This document shows, piece by piece, positions 1-8,228 of a DNA stretch of 64,000 nt. The position numbers were made by a program, and so were the translations under genes. Each line of letters begins with the position of its first letter. Position 1 is the stretch's first letter. The stretch covers positions 62,001 to 126,000 of the forward strand of contig LDXR01000004.1 of NCBI GenBank assembly GCA_001443495.1. Direction: 5' to 3'. This stretch comes from a candidate division NC10 bacterium CSP1-5 (GTDB taxonomy: Bacteria; Methylomirabilota; Methylomirabilia; Methylomirabilales; CSP1-5). The notes under the pieces are model-generated. The model saw only the letters and a program-made list of their open reading frames with translations. It did no database searches and was not told where the DNA came from.

Positions 1-202
1 CGGCCAGACAGGCCGCGCCGTAGCCCCGGATCGGCTCGCGAATCACCCTGGCGCCGCCGGCTCGGGCCACCTCCGCCGTCCGATCGGTGCTGCCGTTATC
101 CACGACGATGATCTCCCCCACGAGGTCCCGCGACACCTCCCTCACCACCACCCCGATGGCCGCCTCTTCGTCGAGCGCCGGAATCACCACGGCGATGCGC
201 AC
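1..202 (-). CDS. Glycosyltransferase family 2, N-terminal part (runs off the left edge)
   Basis: The first 67 residues are visible; the 3' end lies outside the window. The N-terminus has the GT2 nucleotide-sugar fold: a beta strand VVIPALDEE, then IIVVDNGSTDRT, the typical acidic motif of polyprenol-phosphate or DPM1-like transferases, then GYGAA. GTG at 200-202 is preceded by AGGAG at a normal distance. It follows the methyltransferase gene by 16 bp on the same strand, so the two are probably cotranscribed. The acceptor cannot be inferred. Confidence 0.85.
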   Translation of the reverse strand, partial: MRIAVVIPALDEEAAIGVVVREVSRDLVGEIIVVDNGSTDRTAEVARAGGARVIREPIRGYGAACLA

Positions 203-218
203 GGGTTGCTTCTCCTGG

Positions 219-1010
219 CTATCCTGTCCGCCTCCCCCACAGATGGAGGTAGCGGGCAATGTCCGTGAAGGGGGCGCGTGCACCTGCCTCCACCTCCAGC
301 CGGAGGAGCGCGTTGAAATGCGAGGGCTCCTCCAGATCGCGGGACTCGAGATAGTCGGCAGCGACGAAGATACCCGCGTGCCCGACGGCCTGGATTCCCG
401 CGGCCTCCAGCTCGCTCCGGAGTGCTTCGAAGGTCATCGCCGTCCGCGGGAGACCAAAGAGGGAATCCGCGGTCCCCGGGTTCGCGAGGGCCGTGCGCGC
501 CTCATCGAATGTGCCGTCCCGGATGGCGAGGCGCAGCGGTTCCTGCCACCGGTTCAGCGCGACCAGGGAAAGACATCCCCCTGATCTCAGGAAGGCGCTG
601 AGGAGCGGCAGCGCACTGAACGGGGCCGGGAGATACTCGAGCAGCGTATGGCACAGGACGAGGTCGAAAGTCTCATGTGGCAGACGTGCGGCCGCCTCCT
701 CGAGCGTCCCGGCGATGAAGCGGGGTGGAAACGCAGGCGCGGGGGTGAGGGCCTGTGCATTCTCCCGGGCGAGCTGCAGCATCTCCTCGACCGGATCGAG
801 GAGCGTGACCGCGTGCCCGGATGCGGCAAGGCGGAGGGCCACTTCTCCGGTCCCGCAGCCGACGTCGAGAACATCGAGTCGGAGGGGCTCGGCCCCCCAC
901 GCCTTGACCATAAAGATCCCGAGTTGATGCCAGAGGATGTCGAGGCGGAGTCGTCCATGGGGACTGTCCAGGTACGCCTTGTAGGCGGAGGTACCTTTTC
1001 CGAAAGTCAT
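219..1010 (-). CDS. SAM-dependent methyltransferase, CmoM/SmtA-like
   Basis: A class I Rossmann methyltransferase of about 263 residues. The SAM motif is VLDVGCGTGEVALRLA, followed by an acidic strand end (TLLDP) and the LVLCHTLLEYL segment. The overall layout (an ILW segment near the N-terminus, a GGCLSL strand, and a C-terminal LLRLE...ARYLHLWGRR) resembles E. coli CmoM, which methylates carboxymethoxyuridine at tRNA position 34. The tRNA role is inference from that resemblance. ATG at 1010 is chosen because homology begins there; an upstream in-frame ATG at 1028 is possible and neither has a clear Shine-Dalgarno. A strong promoter lies just upstream. Confidence 0.75.
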   Translation of the reverse strand: MTFGKGTSAYKAYLDSPHGRLRLDILWHQLGIFMVKAWGAEPLRLDVLDVGCGTGEVALRLAASGHAVTLLDPVEEMLQLARENAQALTPAPAFPPRFIAGTLEEAAARLPHETFDLVLCHTLLEYLPAPFSALPLLSAFLRSGGCLSLVALNRWQEPLRLAIRDGTFDEARTALANPGTADSLFGLPRTAMTFEALRSELEAAGIQAVGHAGIFVAADYLESRDLEEPSHFNALLRLEVEAGARAPFTDIARYLHLWGRRTG

Positions 1011-1083
1011 GACTGATGGCGTGAGCATTATTGAGTGTAATGCACAGGTCATCCGCTGGGAGCAAAGACGAATGGGTATCCCG

Positions 1084-1112
1084 TCTATAGTAACCCACAA
1101 CAGTGTTGTCAA
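1084..1112 (-). promoter_or_regulatory. Sigma70-type promoter for the methyltransferase gene
   Basis: On the minus strand TTGACA and TATAGA are separated by 17 nt. The start would fall near 1077, giving a leader of about 67 nt before ATG 1010. Confidence 0.7.
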
Positions 1113-1209
1113 GCGCTATTTCCGCAAGAGGGATCCGGAACGGCCGCCTATCGGTTAGACGCCGCCAGGGACGGAGGGATGCGGAGAATTTCCCGTGCGG
1201 CGACCGGGG

Positions 1210-1238
1210 TTGCCAAAGCCTGCGCGGACCGTTAGTAT
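1210..1238 (+). promoter_or_regulatory. Probable promoter for ccdA
   Basis: TTGCCA, 17 nt, TAGTAT, about 70 nt upstream of the ccdA start and divergent from the methyltransferase promoter. Confidence 0.45.
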
Positions 1239-1309
1239 AGAAGATGATGATCGGGGAGAGGAAGAGGCCAGAGGGACAGGGCCGGGACAGCACGGGGCGA
1301 GGATAGACG

Positions 1310-2056
1310 TTGACGGAAGCGGCGCAGGTATCGATCCTGGTGGCCATGGGGGCGGGTCTCCTCTCGTTTCTTTCGCCCTGTGTCCTTCCTCTCATTCCCT
1401 CCTACCTCGCCTTCGTCGGGGGCCTGTCGCTGGACGAGATCCATGGGCCGGCGTTGCACGCACGGCATCGACGCCACCTCCTCTTGCGTTCCCTGGCGTT
1501 CATCGCCGGCTTCTCGGCCATCTTTATTGCGTTCGGGGCCTCGGCGACCGCGCTGGGGCAGCTTCTCTTTGATTATCAGCTCGTGATTCGCCGGGTGGGC
1601 GGGGTGTTGGTCATCCTCTTTGGACTCCACATCGCCGGCTGGCTCGCCCTCCCGTTCCTCATGCGGGAGAGGCACCTGGAGCTGAAAGGGCGCCCCGGCG
1701 GCTTCCTGGGTGCCTTCCTGGTGGGGGTCACCTTTGCCGCCGGCTGGATCCCCTGTGTCGGTCCGATCCTGGGATCGATCCTGCTCATGGCGAGCACTGC
1801 GCAGACGGCGGGCCAGGGAATCTTTCTCCTCGCCGCCTACTCGGCCGGACTTGCGGTCCCCTTCTTGCTGAGTGCGCTCCTCTTCAGTCGCTTCCTGCGA
1901 TTCTTCAACCGGTTCAGGCGCCTCCTCCCGTGGGTGAGTCGCGTGAGCGGCGTCTTCCTTGTGCTGGTGGGACTCCTGCTCCTCACGGACTATTTCACCC
2001 TCCTCTCCGCCTTCGCCCTCCGGTTCACGCCCGAGTGGCTCTTCCGCCGCCTGTGA
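1310..2056 (+). CDS. ccdA: Cytochrome c biogenesis/thiol-disulfide transporter CcdA
   Basis: A 248-residue polytopic membrane protein of the CcdA/DsbD-beta family, which moves reducing equivalents from cytoplasmic thioredoxin across the inner membrane. About six hydrophobic segments are visible. The two redox cysteines are in their conserved Pro contexts: SPCVLPLIPSY (C24) and WIPCVGP (C149). The start is TTG with a GAGG-like site upstream. The next gene encodes a membrane-anchored thioredoxin-fold protein with an in-frame TGA at the active site, the natural redox partner for CcdA, so the two probably form one envelope thiol system. Confidence 0.92.
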   Translation: MTEAAQVSILVAMGAGLLSFLSPCVLPLIPSYLAFVGGLSLDEIHGPALHARHRRHLLLRSLAFIAGFSAIFIAFGASATALGQLLFDYQLVIRRVGGVLVILFGLHIAGWLALPFLMRERHLELKGRPGGFLGAFLVGVTFAAGWIPCVGPILGSILLMASTAQTAGQGIFLLAAYSAGLAVPFLLSALLFSRFLRFFNRFRRLLPWVSRVSGVFLVLVGLLLLTDYFTLLSAFALRFTPEWLFRRL

Positions 2057-2213
2057 TCTTGGAGGACGGGGGAACATTTTGCCCCCGGGCATCGTCTATC
2101 CCGGTAGGACGCATCCTTTCCGGCCTCTCCTGCATCTAAGAGACCGGGTGTGCTACAGGCCGGAATCGGCCCAGGGGAGAGACGGCAGAGCCGCTGGGTT
2201 GATGGAGGGAGAC

Positions 2214-2744
2214 ATGGGAAAGCAGGCGAGCTTCTCTCGCTGGATATTCCTCAGCCTCTTGGGAGTGGTCGCCCTGGCCCTGTCGGCCTGGGCAGGGGCC
2301 TCCATGATCGGCACGCCGGCCCCGGAGCTTACCAACGAGGTGTGGATCAATTCCCGGCCGCTCCGCCTCGCCGATCTGCGGGGAAAGGTGATCCTCCTGG
2401 AGTTCTGGACGCACGGCTGAATCAACAGCCGGAACACCATCCCCCAGTTGGTGGATTGGCATCAGCGGTTCGGGGGCCAGGGTCTCGTCATCATCGGAAT
2501 CCACACACCGGAGTTCGATTGGGAAAAGCCTGTGGCCGGGGTGAAAGCGGCCTGTAACGTGCTCGGGATTCCCTATCCGGTCGCTTTGGATAACGACTTT
2601 GCCACCTGGAACCGTTACGGCACCGAGTACTGGCCGACGCTGCACCTGATCGACAAGCGAGGAATCATTCGGCGGACCCAAATCGGCGAGGGGGGGTATC
2701 CCGAGATGGAGGCGATGATCCGCCGCCTCCTGAGCGAGTCGTGA
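2214..2744 (+). CDS. Thioredoxin-like redoxin with in-frame TGA at the active site (putative selenoprotein)
   Basis: Read through the TGA at 2418-2420, this is one frame of 176 codons. An N-terminal signal anchor (about residues 10-30) precedes a DipZ/TlpA-type thioredoxin fold. The active site reads LLEFWTHG-UGA-INSRNTIPQL, where relatives of DipZ have FWTY..CINC; the TGA therefore replaces the first redox Cys (residue 69) and the second is Ser, giving a U-x-x-S site. Homology continues on the far side (VIGIHTPEFDWEK, WPTLHLIDKRG). ATG 2214 is chosen for GGAGGGA at 2204-2210. Lying beside ccdA, it is probably reduced by it. A sequencing error or a decaying pseudogene is the alternative. Confidence 0.75.
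2437..2459 (+). promoter_or_regulatory. Candidate bacterial SECIS element in the redoxin gene
   Basis: Stem CCATCC-C-CC against GG-U-GGAUUGG (one bulge and one mismatch) closes the loop AGUU at 2446-2449. The loop has G at its second position and begins 26 nt after the TGA, within the range described for bacterial SECIS. An alternative 5-bp stem CACCA/TGGTG (2435-2439/2449-2453) competes with it. Confidence 0.5.
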
Positions 2745-2762
2745 ACCTCCGGTATTAAGCAC

Positions 2763-2791
2763 TTGACAAAAAGGGGGGGGCCGAATATAGT
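2763..2791 (+). promoter_or_regulatory. Strong promoter of the small secreted protein gene
   Basis: TTGACA, a 17-nt spacer containing a G8 run, then TATAGT. The start would fall about 50 nt before the GTG at 2851. Confidence 0.7.
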
Positions 2792-2850
2792 CCGCGTCGC
2801 GCTGTATACCCCGCCGATGCTCACAATCCCACGCGAAAGGGGGTGATCCT

Positions 2851-3087
2851 GTGAAGAAGGTGCTTGGAATGATGGCCCTGGTCGTCGCCCTTCTCGTGCC
2901 CGCACAGGGCGTCATGGCCGGCGATTCAATGAAGATGATGCAGGAGACCCAACAGAAGCTCGATAAGGCCATGAAGATGATGAAAGACAAGAAGATGAAG
3001 ATGAGCCCGGACCAAGAGAAGAAACTGATGAAGATGCTCGACGATCTCAGCAAGGAACTCGATGTACTCCTGAAGGCGACCTTCTAG
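2851..3087 (+). CDS. Small secreted Met/Lys-rich protein
   Basis: 78 residues. A signal peptide (KK then a hydrophobic stretch ending QGVMAG) is followed by a mature part of about 55 residues extremely rich in Met and Lys (repeats of MKMM and KMKM), predicted helical. Methionine-rich periplasmic helices can bind copper or silver, but no fold is recognised and metal binding is inference. GTG 2851 is preceded by GGGGGTGAT. It has its own near-consensus promoter and a 15-bp hairpin downstream, so it is probably a monocistronic, well-expressed gene. Confidence 0.7.
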   Translation: MKKVLGMMALVVALLVPAQGVMAGDSMKMMQETQQKLDKAMKMMKDKKMKMSPDQEKKLMKMLDDLSKELDVLLKATF

Positions 3088-3110
3088 GCCTGGTCGGCAC
3101 GCAGTGTCCG

Positions 3111-3144
3111 GAAGGGGAGGGGTGGTTCACCACCCCTCCCCTTC
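3111..3144 (+). terminator. Strong GC-rich hairpin after the small secreted protein gene
   Basis: A perfect 15-bp inverted repeat (GAAGGGGAGGGGTGG and its complement) around the loop TTCA. No clear T tract follows, so it may act as an mRNA-stabilising stem or a Rho-assisted end. Confidence 0.55.
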
Positions 3145-3178
3145 TGCGTTATGGCGCTATGTCTCGCGACTTCATCCA

Positions 3179-3207
3179 TTGATTTTGCCCGCCGAGTCTG
3201 CTAGAAG
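3179..3207 (+). promoter_or_regulatory. Probable promoter for thrB
   Basis: TTGATT, 17 nt, TAGAAG, directly upstream of the homoserine kinase ATG; it would give a very short leader. Confidence 0.35.
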
Positions 3208-3214
3208 AAGCGTC

Positions 3215-4126
3215 ATGAGCGCCGGAGGACGCATACGGATTCGGGTGCCCGGCTCGACCGCCAATTTGGGCTCTGGCTTCGACGTGTTAGGCTTGGCCCT
3301 GGGCCTGTATAACACCATCGAGATGGAGGAGATCGCCCGGGGGGTCGAGCTGACCGTCGAAGGGGAGGGGGCGGACCGTCTGCAGCGGGACGTGGAGAGA
3401 TCCCTGGTGGTGCGGGCGGCCCGGGCCGCCTTCGCGCATCTCGGGGTTACCGCACCCGGTCTCCGGATCCATCTCAAGAACGCCATCCCCTTGAGGCGCG
3501 GGTTGGGCTCGAGCGGGACCGCATGCCTCGGCGGCGTTGTCGGCGCGGCGGAGCTCGTCGGCCGGCCCCTCGCTGTTGCCGACGTCTTGAAGCTCGCGCT
3601 CCCCTTCGAGGGACACCCGGACAACATCACCCCGTCCCTGGTGGGGGGTCTCACCGCCACCTGTGTGTCAGAGGGTGCGGTCCGATACGTGAAGATCCCG
3701 GTCCCCGATACCATTCGGATCGTCGCGGTGGTTCCGGACAGGGAATTGAGCACGGCGGAGGCCCGGCGGGCGCTCCCCCAACAGGTTCCGCTCACCGATG
3801 CGGTCTATAACGTGGGGCGGGCGGCCATGTTGGTCGGGGCGCTGGTCGCGGGCGATCTCGGTCTCCTCGATGAGGCGACCCGGGATCGGCTGCACCAGCC
3901 CTACCGGGCCAAGCTCTTGCCGGGAATGGAAGAGGTCTTCGAGGCGGGCCGTCGCGCCGGCGCCTTGGCGACCTTTCTGAGTGGGGCCGGCTCGACCGTG
4001 GTCGCCCTCGTCGAACGCGAGGCCGAGACGGTTGGTCGGGAAATGGTGGAGGCCTGGACAGCAAGAGGCATCCGCGCGCAGGCGAAGGTCCTCACGATCG
4101 ACCTCGAGGGGGTGCGACTTTCATGA
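3215..4126 (+). CDS. thrB: Homoserine kinase
   Basis: 303 residues of the GHMP kinase family, phosphorylating homoserine on the way to threonine. The motifs are in order: PGSTANLGSGFDVLGLAL near the N-terminus (substrate site), RRGLGSSGTACLGGVVGA (phosphate-binding loop), GHPDN, and the C-terminal FLSGAGSTVVAL. ATG 3215 is chosen because the family starts there; an upstream extension of 37 codons crosses the preceding hairpin and is unlikely. The stop overlaps the next start in ATGA. Confidence 0.93.
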   Translation: MSAGGRIRIRVPGSTANLGSGFDVLGLALGLYNTIEMEEIARGVELTVEGEGADRLQRDVERSLVVRAARAAFAHLGVTAPGLRIHLKNAIPLRRGLGSSGTACLGGVVGAAELVGRPLAVADVLKLALPFEGHPDNITPSLVGGLTATCVSEGAVRYVKIPVPDTIRIVAVVPDRELSTAEARRALPQQVPLTDAVYNVGRAAMLVGALVAGDLGLLDEATRDRLHQPYRAKLLPGMEEVFEAGRRAGALATFLSGAGSTVVALVEREAETVGREMVEAWTARGIRAQAKVLTIDLEGVRLS

Positions 4127-4704
4127 CAGAAGGCGAGCAGGCCAGGTCCCTCTACTGTATGAGCTGTGGGGAGGAGGTCCCCACGTACGCGGTGGAGGTG
4201 GCGGGAGGGGCAGAGACCCGGTGTGCCCCCTGCGGCTTCACCCTGGAGACGGTCCAGACCCCCCTCGGTTCGGTCCTCGAGTGCATCGTGCTGGCAGACG
4301 ACGAACTCCTCTTTCGCCAGCTCTTGAGCGACCTGTTGGTCGAGGAGAGGGTCGCCAGGGAGGTGGTCGGCTGTGAGACCGGTTCAGCGCTCCTCACCGA
4401 GTGCGTCCGGCGTTTCCAAGCCGAGCGCCCAATTTCGCTCGTCATCCTGGATATTGTGATGGCCCCCATGGATGGCGCCGTCGCCGCCCTGGCGCTCCGG
4501 GCTCTGGAAAAGGGGCTCGATCGGCCCGCTCCGGTGCCGATTCTCTTCGTCTCCGGGATGCGGGCGGACGACGCCATTCGCCGGATCGTCGAGCACTGTG
4601 GACCCGCGCTCTATCTGAATAAGGGCCAGGACGCCAGTCCACCCCGGCTGGCCCGCCGCCTCAAAGAGCTCATTCCACACCTGCTGACCGTGAGGTCCAG
4701 ATGA
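4123..4704 (+). CDS. Response regulator receiver protein with N-terminal zinc ribbon
   Basis: 193 residues. Residues about 10-40 form a CxxC...CxxC zinc-ribbon-like module (YCMSCGEE and RCAPCGF). A CheY-like receiver follows: the acidic pair ADDE, the phosphoacceptor Asp in LVILDIVMAPMDG, Ser in LFVSGM and Lys in LYLNKG. There is no output domain, so it probably signals by protein contact. It overlaps thrB by 4 nt, implying translational coupling with an unrelated metabolic gene. No partner kinase is in the window. Confidence 0.8.
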   Translation: MTEGEQARSLYCMSCGEEVPTYAVEVAGGAETRCAPCGFTLETVQTPLGSVLECIVLADDELLFRQLLSDLLVEERVAREVVGCETGSALLTECVRRFQAERPISLVILDIVMAPMDGAVAALALRALEKGLDRPAPVPILFVSGMRADDAIRRIVEHCGPALYLNKGQDASPPRLARRLKELIPHLLTVRSR

Positions 4705-4723
4705 CCCCCGTCGAGAGCGGCCG

Positions 4724-5884
4724 GTGACCCTCCTGTCTCCCGGCATATCTCGCCGGGACTTCTGGCAGGCGGTGGCGGCCAATTTTCTCTTCTTCTGCAA
4801 TATCAACGCCTTCAACCTCCTCCCCCTCTACATTGCGGATCTCGGCGGCTCAGAGGCCCGGATCGGCTGGATCATGGGGGTCTACAGTCTCGCCGCCATC
4901 GTCTGTCAGCCGCTCGTGGGGCGATGGGTCGAACGGTTCGGGATCAAACCCTTTCTCTTTCTCGGGGCGGTCGCGGGATTCCTCGCGTCGGTCGCCTTCA
5001 GCTTCCTCACAGAGCTCAGCCCGCTCTTTTCCCTCCTGCGCCTTCTGCAAGGGTTCGGCTACTCCGCCTTTTTCATCGCCAACCTGACCCTCATCACCGG
5101 GATCGCGCCCCCGGACCATCGGGCCGAGGCGGTCGGCATCTTCGGGATCTCAGGCCTGGTCAGCATCGGCTTGGCGCCCGCCCTCGGAGAGCTGGTGATT
5201 CACGCCTACGGGTATCCGCGGTTTTTCCTCTCCGCCTCTCTCTTCTCCCTCGGGTGCCTGATCGTGATCGGGGCCATCAAGCCACCCCCGATCCTCCTTG
5301 TCGCTTCCCACCCGGGCGACGGGATCAGCGGGAAAAGCGTCCTCTTGCCCCTGGGCATCTCGGGAATCTTCGGCGTGGGGGTGGGGACTCTTTTTGCCTT
5401 CTTTCCCCCCTTCGCCAGGGGCGTCGGCGTCGAGCGGGTGGGGGACCTCTACGTGGCGTACGCGGTGGCCGCCGTCGGGGTTCGGCTCCTGGGACGCCGC
5501 TGGTCGGACCTCTGGGGGCGGTGGCAGGTGGTCATGCCGGCCCTCCTCGTCAACGCGGCGGGGATCTTTCTTCTCGTCTGGCCGGGCCCGGCGAGCGCGC
5601 TCGTCTGGATCGGGATTCTCTTCGGCGGCTCGCACGGGCTGCTCTATCCGACGCTCATCGCACTGATCGTGGATCAGGTCCCCTCCGGTGGACGCGGGCG
5701 CGTGCTGGGCCTTTTCAGTGGCGCGATTGTTCTCGGCACCAGCTTCGGACCGATCGTCATGGGCGTCGTGGCGGAGCGGATCGGCTATCAGGCCATGTTC
5801 GGGATCACGGGACTGTTGCCGGTGCTCGGGGTCGTCGTGATCGCGTGGTCTTTTCGGCCGGGGCCGGTCGGCGCAGGCCCTTGA
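4724..5884 (+). CDS. MFS transporter
   Basis: 386 residues with about 12 hydrophobic segments and the MFS loop signature GRWVERFGIKPFL between helices 2 and 3 (a variant of GxxxDRxGRR). Typical of sugar/drug efflux-type MFS proteins; no substrate can be assigned. GTG start 19 bp after the response regulator gene, so probably in the thrB operon. A promoter for the next gene overlaps its stop codon. Confidence 0.85.
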   Translation: MTLLSPGISRRDFWQAVAANFLFFCNINAFNLLPLYIADLGGSEARIGWIMGVYSLAAIVCQPLVGRWVERFGIKPFLFLGAVAGFLASVAFSFLTELSPLFSLLRLLQGFGYSAFFIANLTLITGIAPPDHRAEAVGIFGISGLVSIGLAPALGELVIHAYGYPRFFLSASLFSLGCLIVIGAIKPPPILLVASHPGDGISGKSVLLPLGISGIFGVGVGTLFAFFPPFARGVGVERVGDLYVAYAVAAVGVRLLGRRWSDLWGRWQVVMPALLVNAAGIFLLVWPGPASALVWIGILFGGSHGLLYPTLIALIVDQVPSGGRGRVLGLFSGAIVLGTSFGPIVMGVVAERIGYQAMFGITGLLPVLGVVVIAWSFRPGPVGAGP

Positions 5885-5909
5885 CCCCCCCCACCTCCTG
5901 TGATACAAA
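5881..5909 (+). promoter_or_regulatory. Probable promoter for the GNAT gene
   Basis: TTGACC, 17 nt, TACAAA, overlapping the end of the MFS gene. Confidence 0.5.
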
Positions 5910-5971
5910 AAGGCCGATAGGGCTCTCGGCGGGGTGCGAGGCGCCGGGACAGGAGGGAGTACAGCGGTCCG

Positions 5972-6940
5972 TTGGCTTCTGACATCGTCATCCGGGATGC
6001 CCGACCCCAGGATAACGAGGCCCTCATCGAGCTCGATCGGCAGTGCGTCATGGGGGGAACGATCCAGCTTGTCTTCGATCGGTCCCCCGATTTTTTTGCC
6101 CGCTCCCGAGCCTACGAGTCCTTCCGCATGTGCGTGGCCGAGCAGGAGGGGACCCTCATCGGGGTCGGGGGCGTCACCGTGAAGAGCCTGCGCGTCAACG
6201 GGATCAGACACCGGTGGGCCTACTTCTATGATCTGCGCGTGCATCCGTCCCACCGTCGCCGAGGGATCGCGGGTCTGATCGCGAATGCCCTGGTGGATGG
6301 GATCCGGGACGCGGGCATCACAAGCGCCTATTCGTTGGTCATCGAGGGGAATGCGCCATCGGAATCCTTTGTCGAGATGCGGGGCAGTATCCCCTTCAAG
6401 CGGTGCGCCCTCGCGCTCCTCTCGGGTGAGGCGGGGGCCTCCCGGTTGGAGCGGATCCCGGACGTCAGCAGCGAGGTGGCCTCCCTCTTGGAAGCGACCT
6501 ACCGCTCGTACCATTTCACGCCACCCTGGGATCCTGAGACCCTCCATGGTACGCTGGATCGCCTGACCCCTCTTGGATGGGAAGGGATGTATGGGAGGCG
6601 GGCGGAGAAAGGCTGGGGCTGTTGCTTCGGCCTCTGGGACTACTCGTCGGTGATGCAGATGACGTTTCGCGGGCGCGGGGCGGAGATGCACACCCGGCCA
6701 TTCTTTCTGTACCCCTTCGGGTGGCAGGATCCGCAGTGGCTTCTCGACGGGCTGCGGGCAGCCCAGGCCGTGATCGCGAGTGGCGGGACCCTGCTCCTTC
6801 CCTACGTTCCGGGGGATCCGGTGAGCGCCGTGATCCCCCAGGACGCCTTTCGCGTAGGGATGACGCTGTATGTGCGGGGGCCCGCGCCAAAGGAGGTGCA
6901 GACAGACGAGTTCGTCTTCATCGATCCTGCGGATCTCTGA
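5972..6940 (+). CDS. GNAT-family N-acetyltransferase
   Basis: 322 residues, TTG start. The N-terminal half is a GNAT domain: IVIRDARPQDNEALIELD at the start, and the acetyl-CoA loop LRVHPSHRRRGIAGLIANALV at about residues 89-109. The C-terminal half (about 170-322) is a second, degenerate GNAT-like segment without a clear CoA loop. The substrate is unknown. A promoter of its own lies upstream; the phosphoribosyltransferase gene follows 55 bp later. Confidence 0.8.
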   Translation: MASDIVIRDARPQDNEALIELDRQCVMGGTIQLVFDRSPDFFARSRAYESFRMCVAEQEGTLIGVGGVTVKSLRVNGIRHRWAYFYDLRVHPSHRRRGIAGLIANALVDGIRDAGITSAYSLVIEGNAPSESFVEMRGSIPFKRCALALLSGEAGASRLERIPDVSSEVASLLEATYRSYHFTPPWDPETLHGTLDRLTPLGWEGMYGRRAEKGWGCCFGLWDYSSVMQMTFRGRGAEMHTRPFFLYPFGWQDPQWLLDGLRAAQAVIASGGTLLLPYVPGDPVSAVIPQDAFRVGMTLYVRGPAPKEVQTDEFVFIDPADL

Positions 6941-6995
6941 CTGTGGGGTGTGAGGAGAGTGAGGCTTCACGGGACGGCGGACGGAGGATAGGCTC

Positions 6996-7658
6996 ATGGA
7001 CACGGAGGTTCTCGAGCGGATTAACCGCGGGATCATCCTGCGGACCGGAGCATACCTGACCAACGATCATTTCATCATCTCCTCGGGTCGGCACGCGCGG
7101 GAGTACGTGGAGAAGCGGCTGGTCACCACCGAGCCGGGCTTCACCGAGGGATTGGGAGACATCATCGCCACGCACTATGGCGCCTCCCCGGTGGATGTGG
7201 TCCTCACGTCAGGCATCGGCGCCACCGTTCTGGGGCACTGTGTGGCCAGGGCGCACCCCTCGCGGCCCAAGCTCCTGTACGCGGTCAAGGAAAAGGGTAG
7301 GGAGGGGAAGACGGAGGTGGTGCTTCCCCCGGAATTCTTCCCCTTCCTCTTTTCCGGATCCTCGACGTTGATCGTGGAAGACATCCTGACCACCGGATCG
7401 ACCATCCGATCCCTGATCCGGCTCGTGGAAGAGCGGGGTGGCCGCGTGGTGGGGATCGGCACCCTGTGGAACCGGAACACGGGCATCAAGTTCGACTGCC
7501 CCTTCTTCGCCCTGGTGAACAAGAACTTCCCCACGTATCTCCGCGAGGAGTGTCCCCTGTGTCGAAAAAGGGTCCCCCTCAACCCCCAGTACGGTTCGCT
7601 GGCGGGTGCAGCGCCCAAGCGGAGTCGGGGGGCGCGCCGGGCGCGCGGGGCGGGTTAG
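6996..7658 (+). CDS. Phosphoribosyltransferase, orotate phosphoribosyltransferase-like
   Basis: 220 residues. The PRPP-binding motif is LIVEDILTTGSTIRSL; the N-terminus (GAYLTNDHFIISSGRHAREYVEKRL) matches PyrE-like proteins that read the substrate in that loop. Relative to classical PyrE it carries an insertion (EKGREGKTEVVLPPEFFPF) and a C-terminal cysteine pair (ECPLCRK), so it may be a divergent pyrE-like paralogue rather than the biosynthetic enzyme. ATG 6996 with GGAGG upstream. It lies 6 bp before the next gene. Confidence 0.75.
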   Translation: MDTEVLERINRGIILRTGAYLTNDHFIISSGRHAREYVEKRLVTTEPGFTEGLGDIIATHYGASPVDVVLTSGIGATVLGHCVARAHPSRPKLLYAVKEKGREGKTEVVLPPEFFPFLFSGSSTLIVEDILTTGSTIRSLIRLVEERGGRVVGIGTLWNRNTGIKFDCPFFALVNKNFPTYLREECPLCRKRVPLNPQYGSLAGAAPKRSRGARRARGAG

Positions 7659-7664
7659 TAGGAT

Positions 7665-8228
7665 ATGCACATCGAGGATGGCAGGGAGCTGATCGAACGG
7701 CTGGAGCGGGGGCCCGGCGAGGAGTTTCGGATCTTTGCCACCGAGGGGGGGATCGCCATTCAGCTCTTCCGGCGAACGCCCGGGGGGGAGTGGGTCCCCG
7801 GGGAGGAGCGGCTCGAGATTCCGGCGTCCCTCCTCGATCGCTTGCGCGAGATCCTGCACGAGGCCGAAGAGCGGCCCGCCCTGGACCCGCGAGCCGCCGC
7901 ACCGCGCGCGCCCTTTGTCAACGCGAGTGAAGAGGAGTTCGGCCGGATCCTCGACTTTTACCAGATCGAGTGGCAGTACGAGCCCCGGAGCTTTCCGCTG
8001 GAGCAGAACGGCCAGGGAGAGGTGACCGAAAGCTTCACCCCGGATTTCTACCTCCCCCAATTCGATGTCTATATCGAGCTGACCACCCTGAAGCAGGACC
8101 TGGTGACCAGAAAGAATCGAAAGATCCGCAGGCTCCGGGAGCTGTATCCGGCGGTGAACCTGAAGGTCTTTTACGGGCGGGATTATCGAAAGCTGCTCGA
8201 ACGGTTCGGGATCGTCCAAAAACAGTGA
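7665..8228 (+). CDS. PD-(D/E)XK nuclease-like protein upstream of hpt
   Basis: 187 residues. The C-terminal half contains a restriction-endonuclease-like core: FTPDFYLPQFDVYIELTTLKQ, in which D, E and the following K could form a PD-(D/E)xK site. The N-terminal half (about 1-85) is unassigned. To my knowledge homologues of this domain often precede hpt, as here, which hints at a nucleotide-linked role, but none is established. The stop codon lies inside the 3' end of the leftward RNA at 8218-8382, so the two transcripts overlap antisense. Confidence 0.65.
   Translation: MHIEDGRELIERLERGPGEEFRIFATEGGIAIQLFRRTPGGEWVPGEERLEIPASLLDRLREILHEAEERPALDPRAAAPRAPFVNASEEEFGRILDFYQIEWQYEPRSFPLEQNGQGEVTESFTPDFYLPQFDVYIELTTLKQDLVTRKNRKIRRLRELYPAVNLKVFYGRDYRKLLERFGIVQKQ

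Noticed and set aside
5150-7063. Very long minus-strand ORF (637 codons)
   Set aside because: Shadow of the MFS, GNAT and phosphoribosyltransferase genes: composition rich in Arg, Pro, Asp and His, no family pattern, and the plus-strand genes have clear homology.
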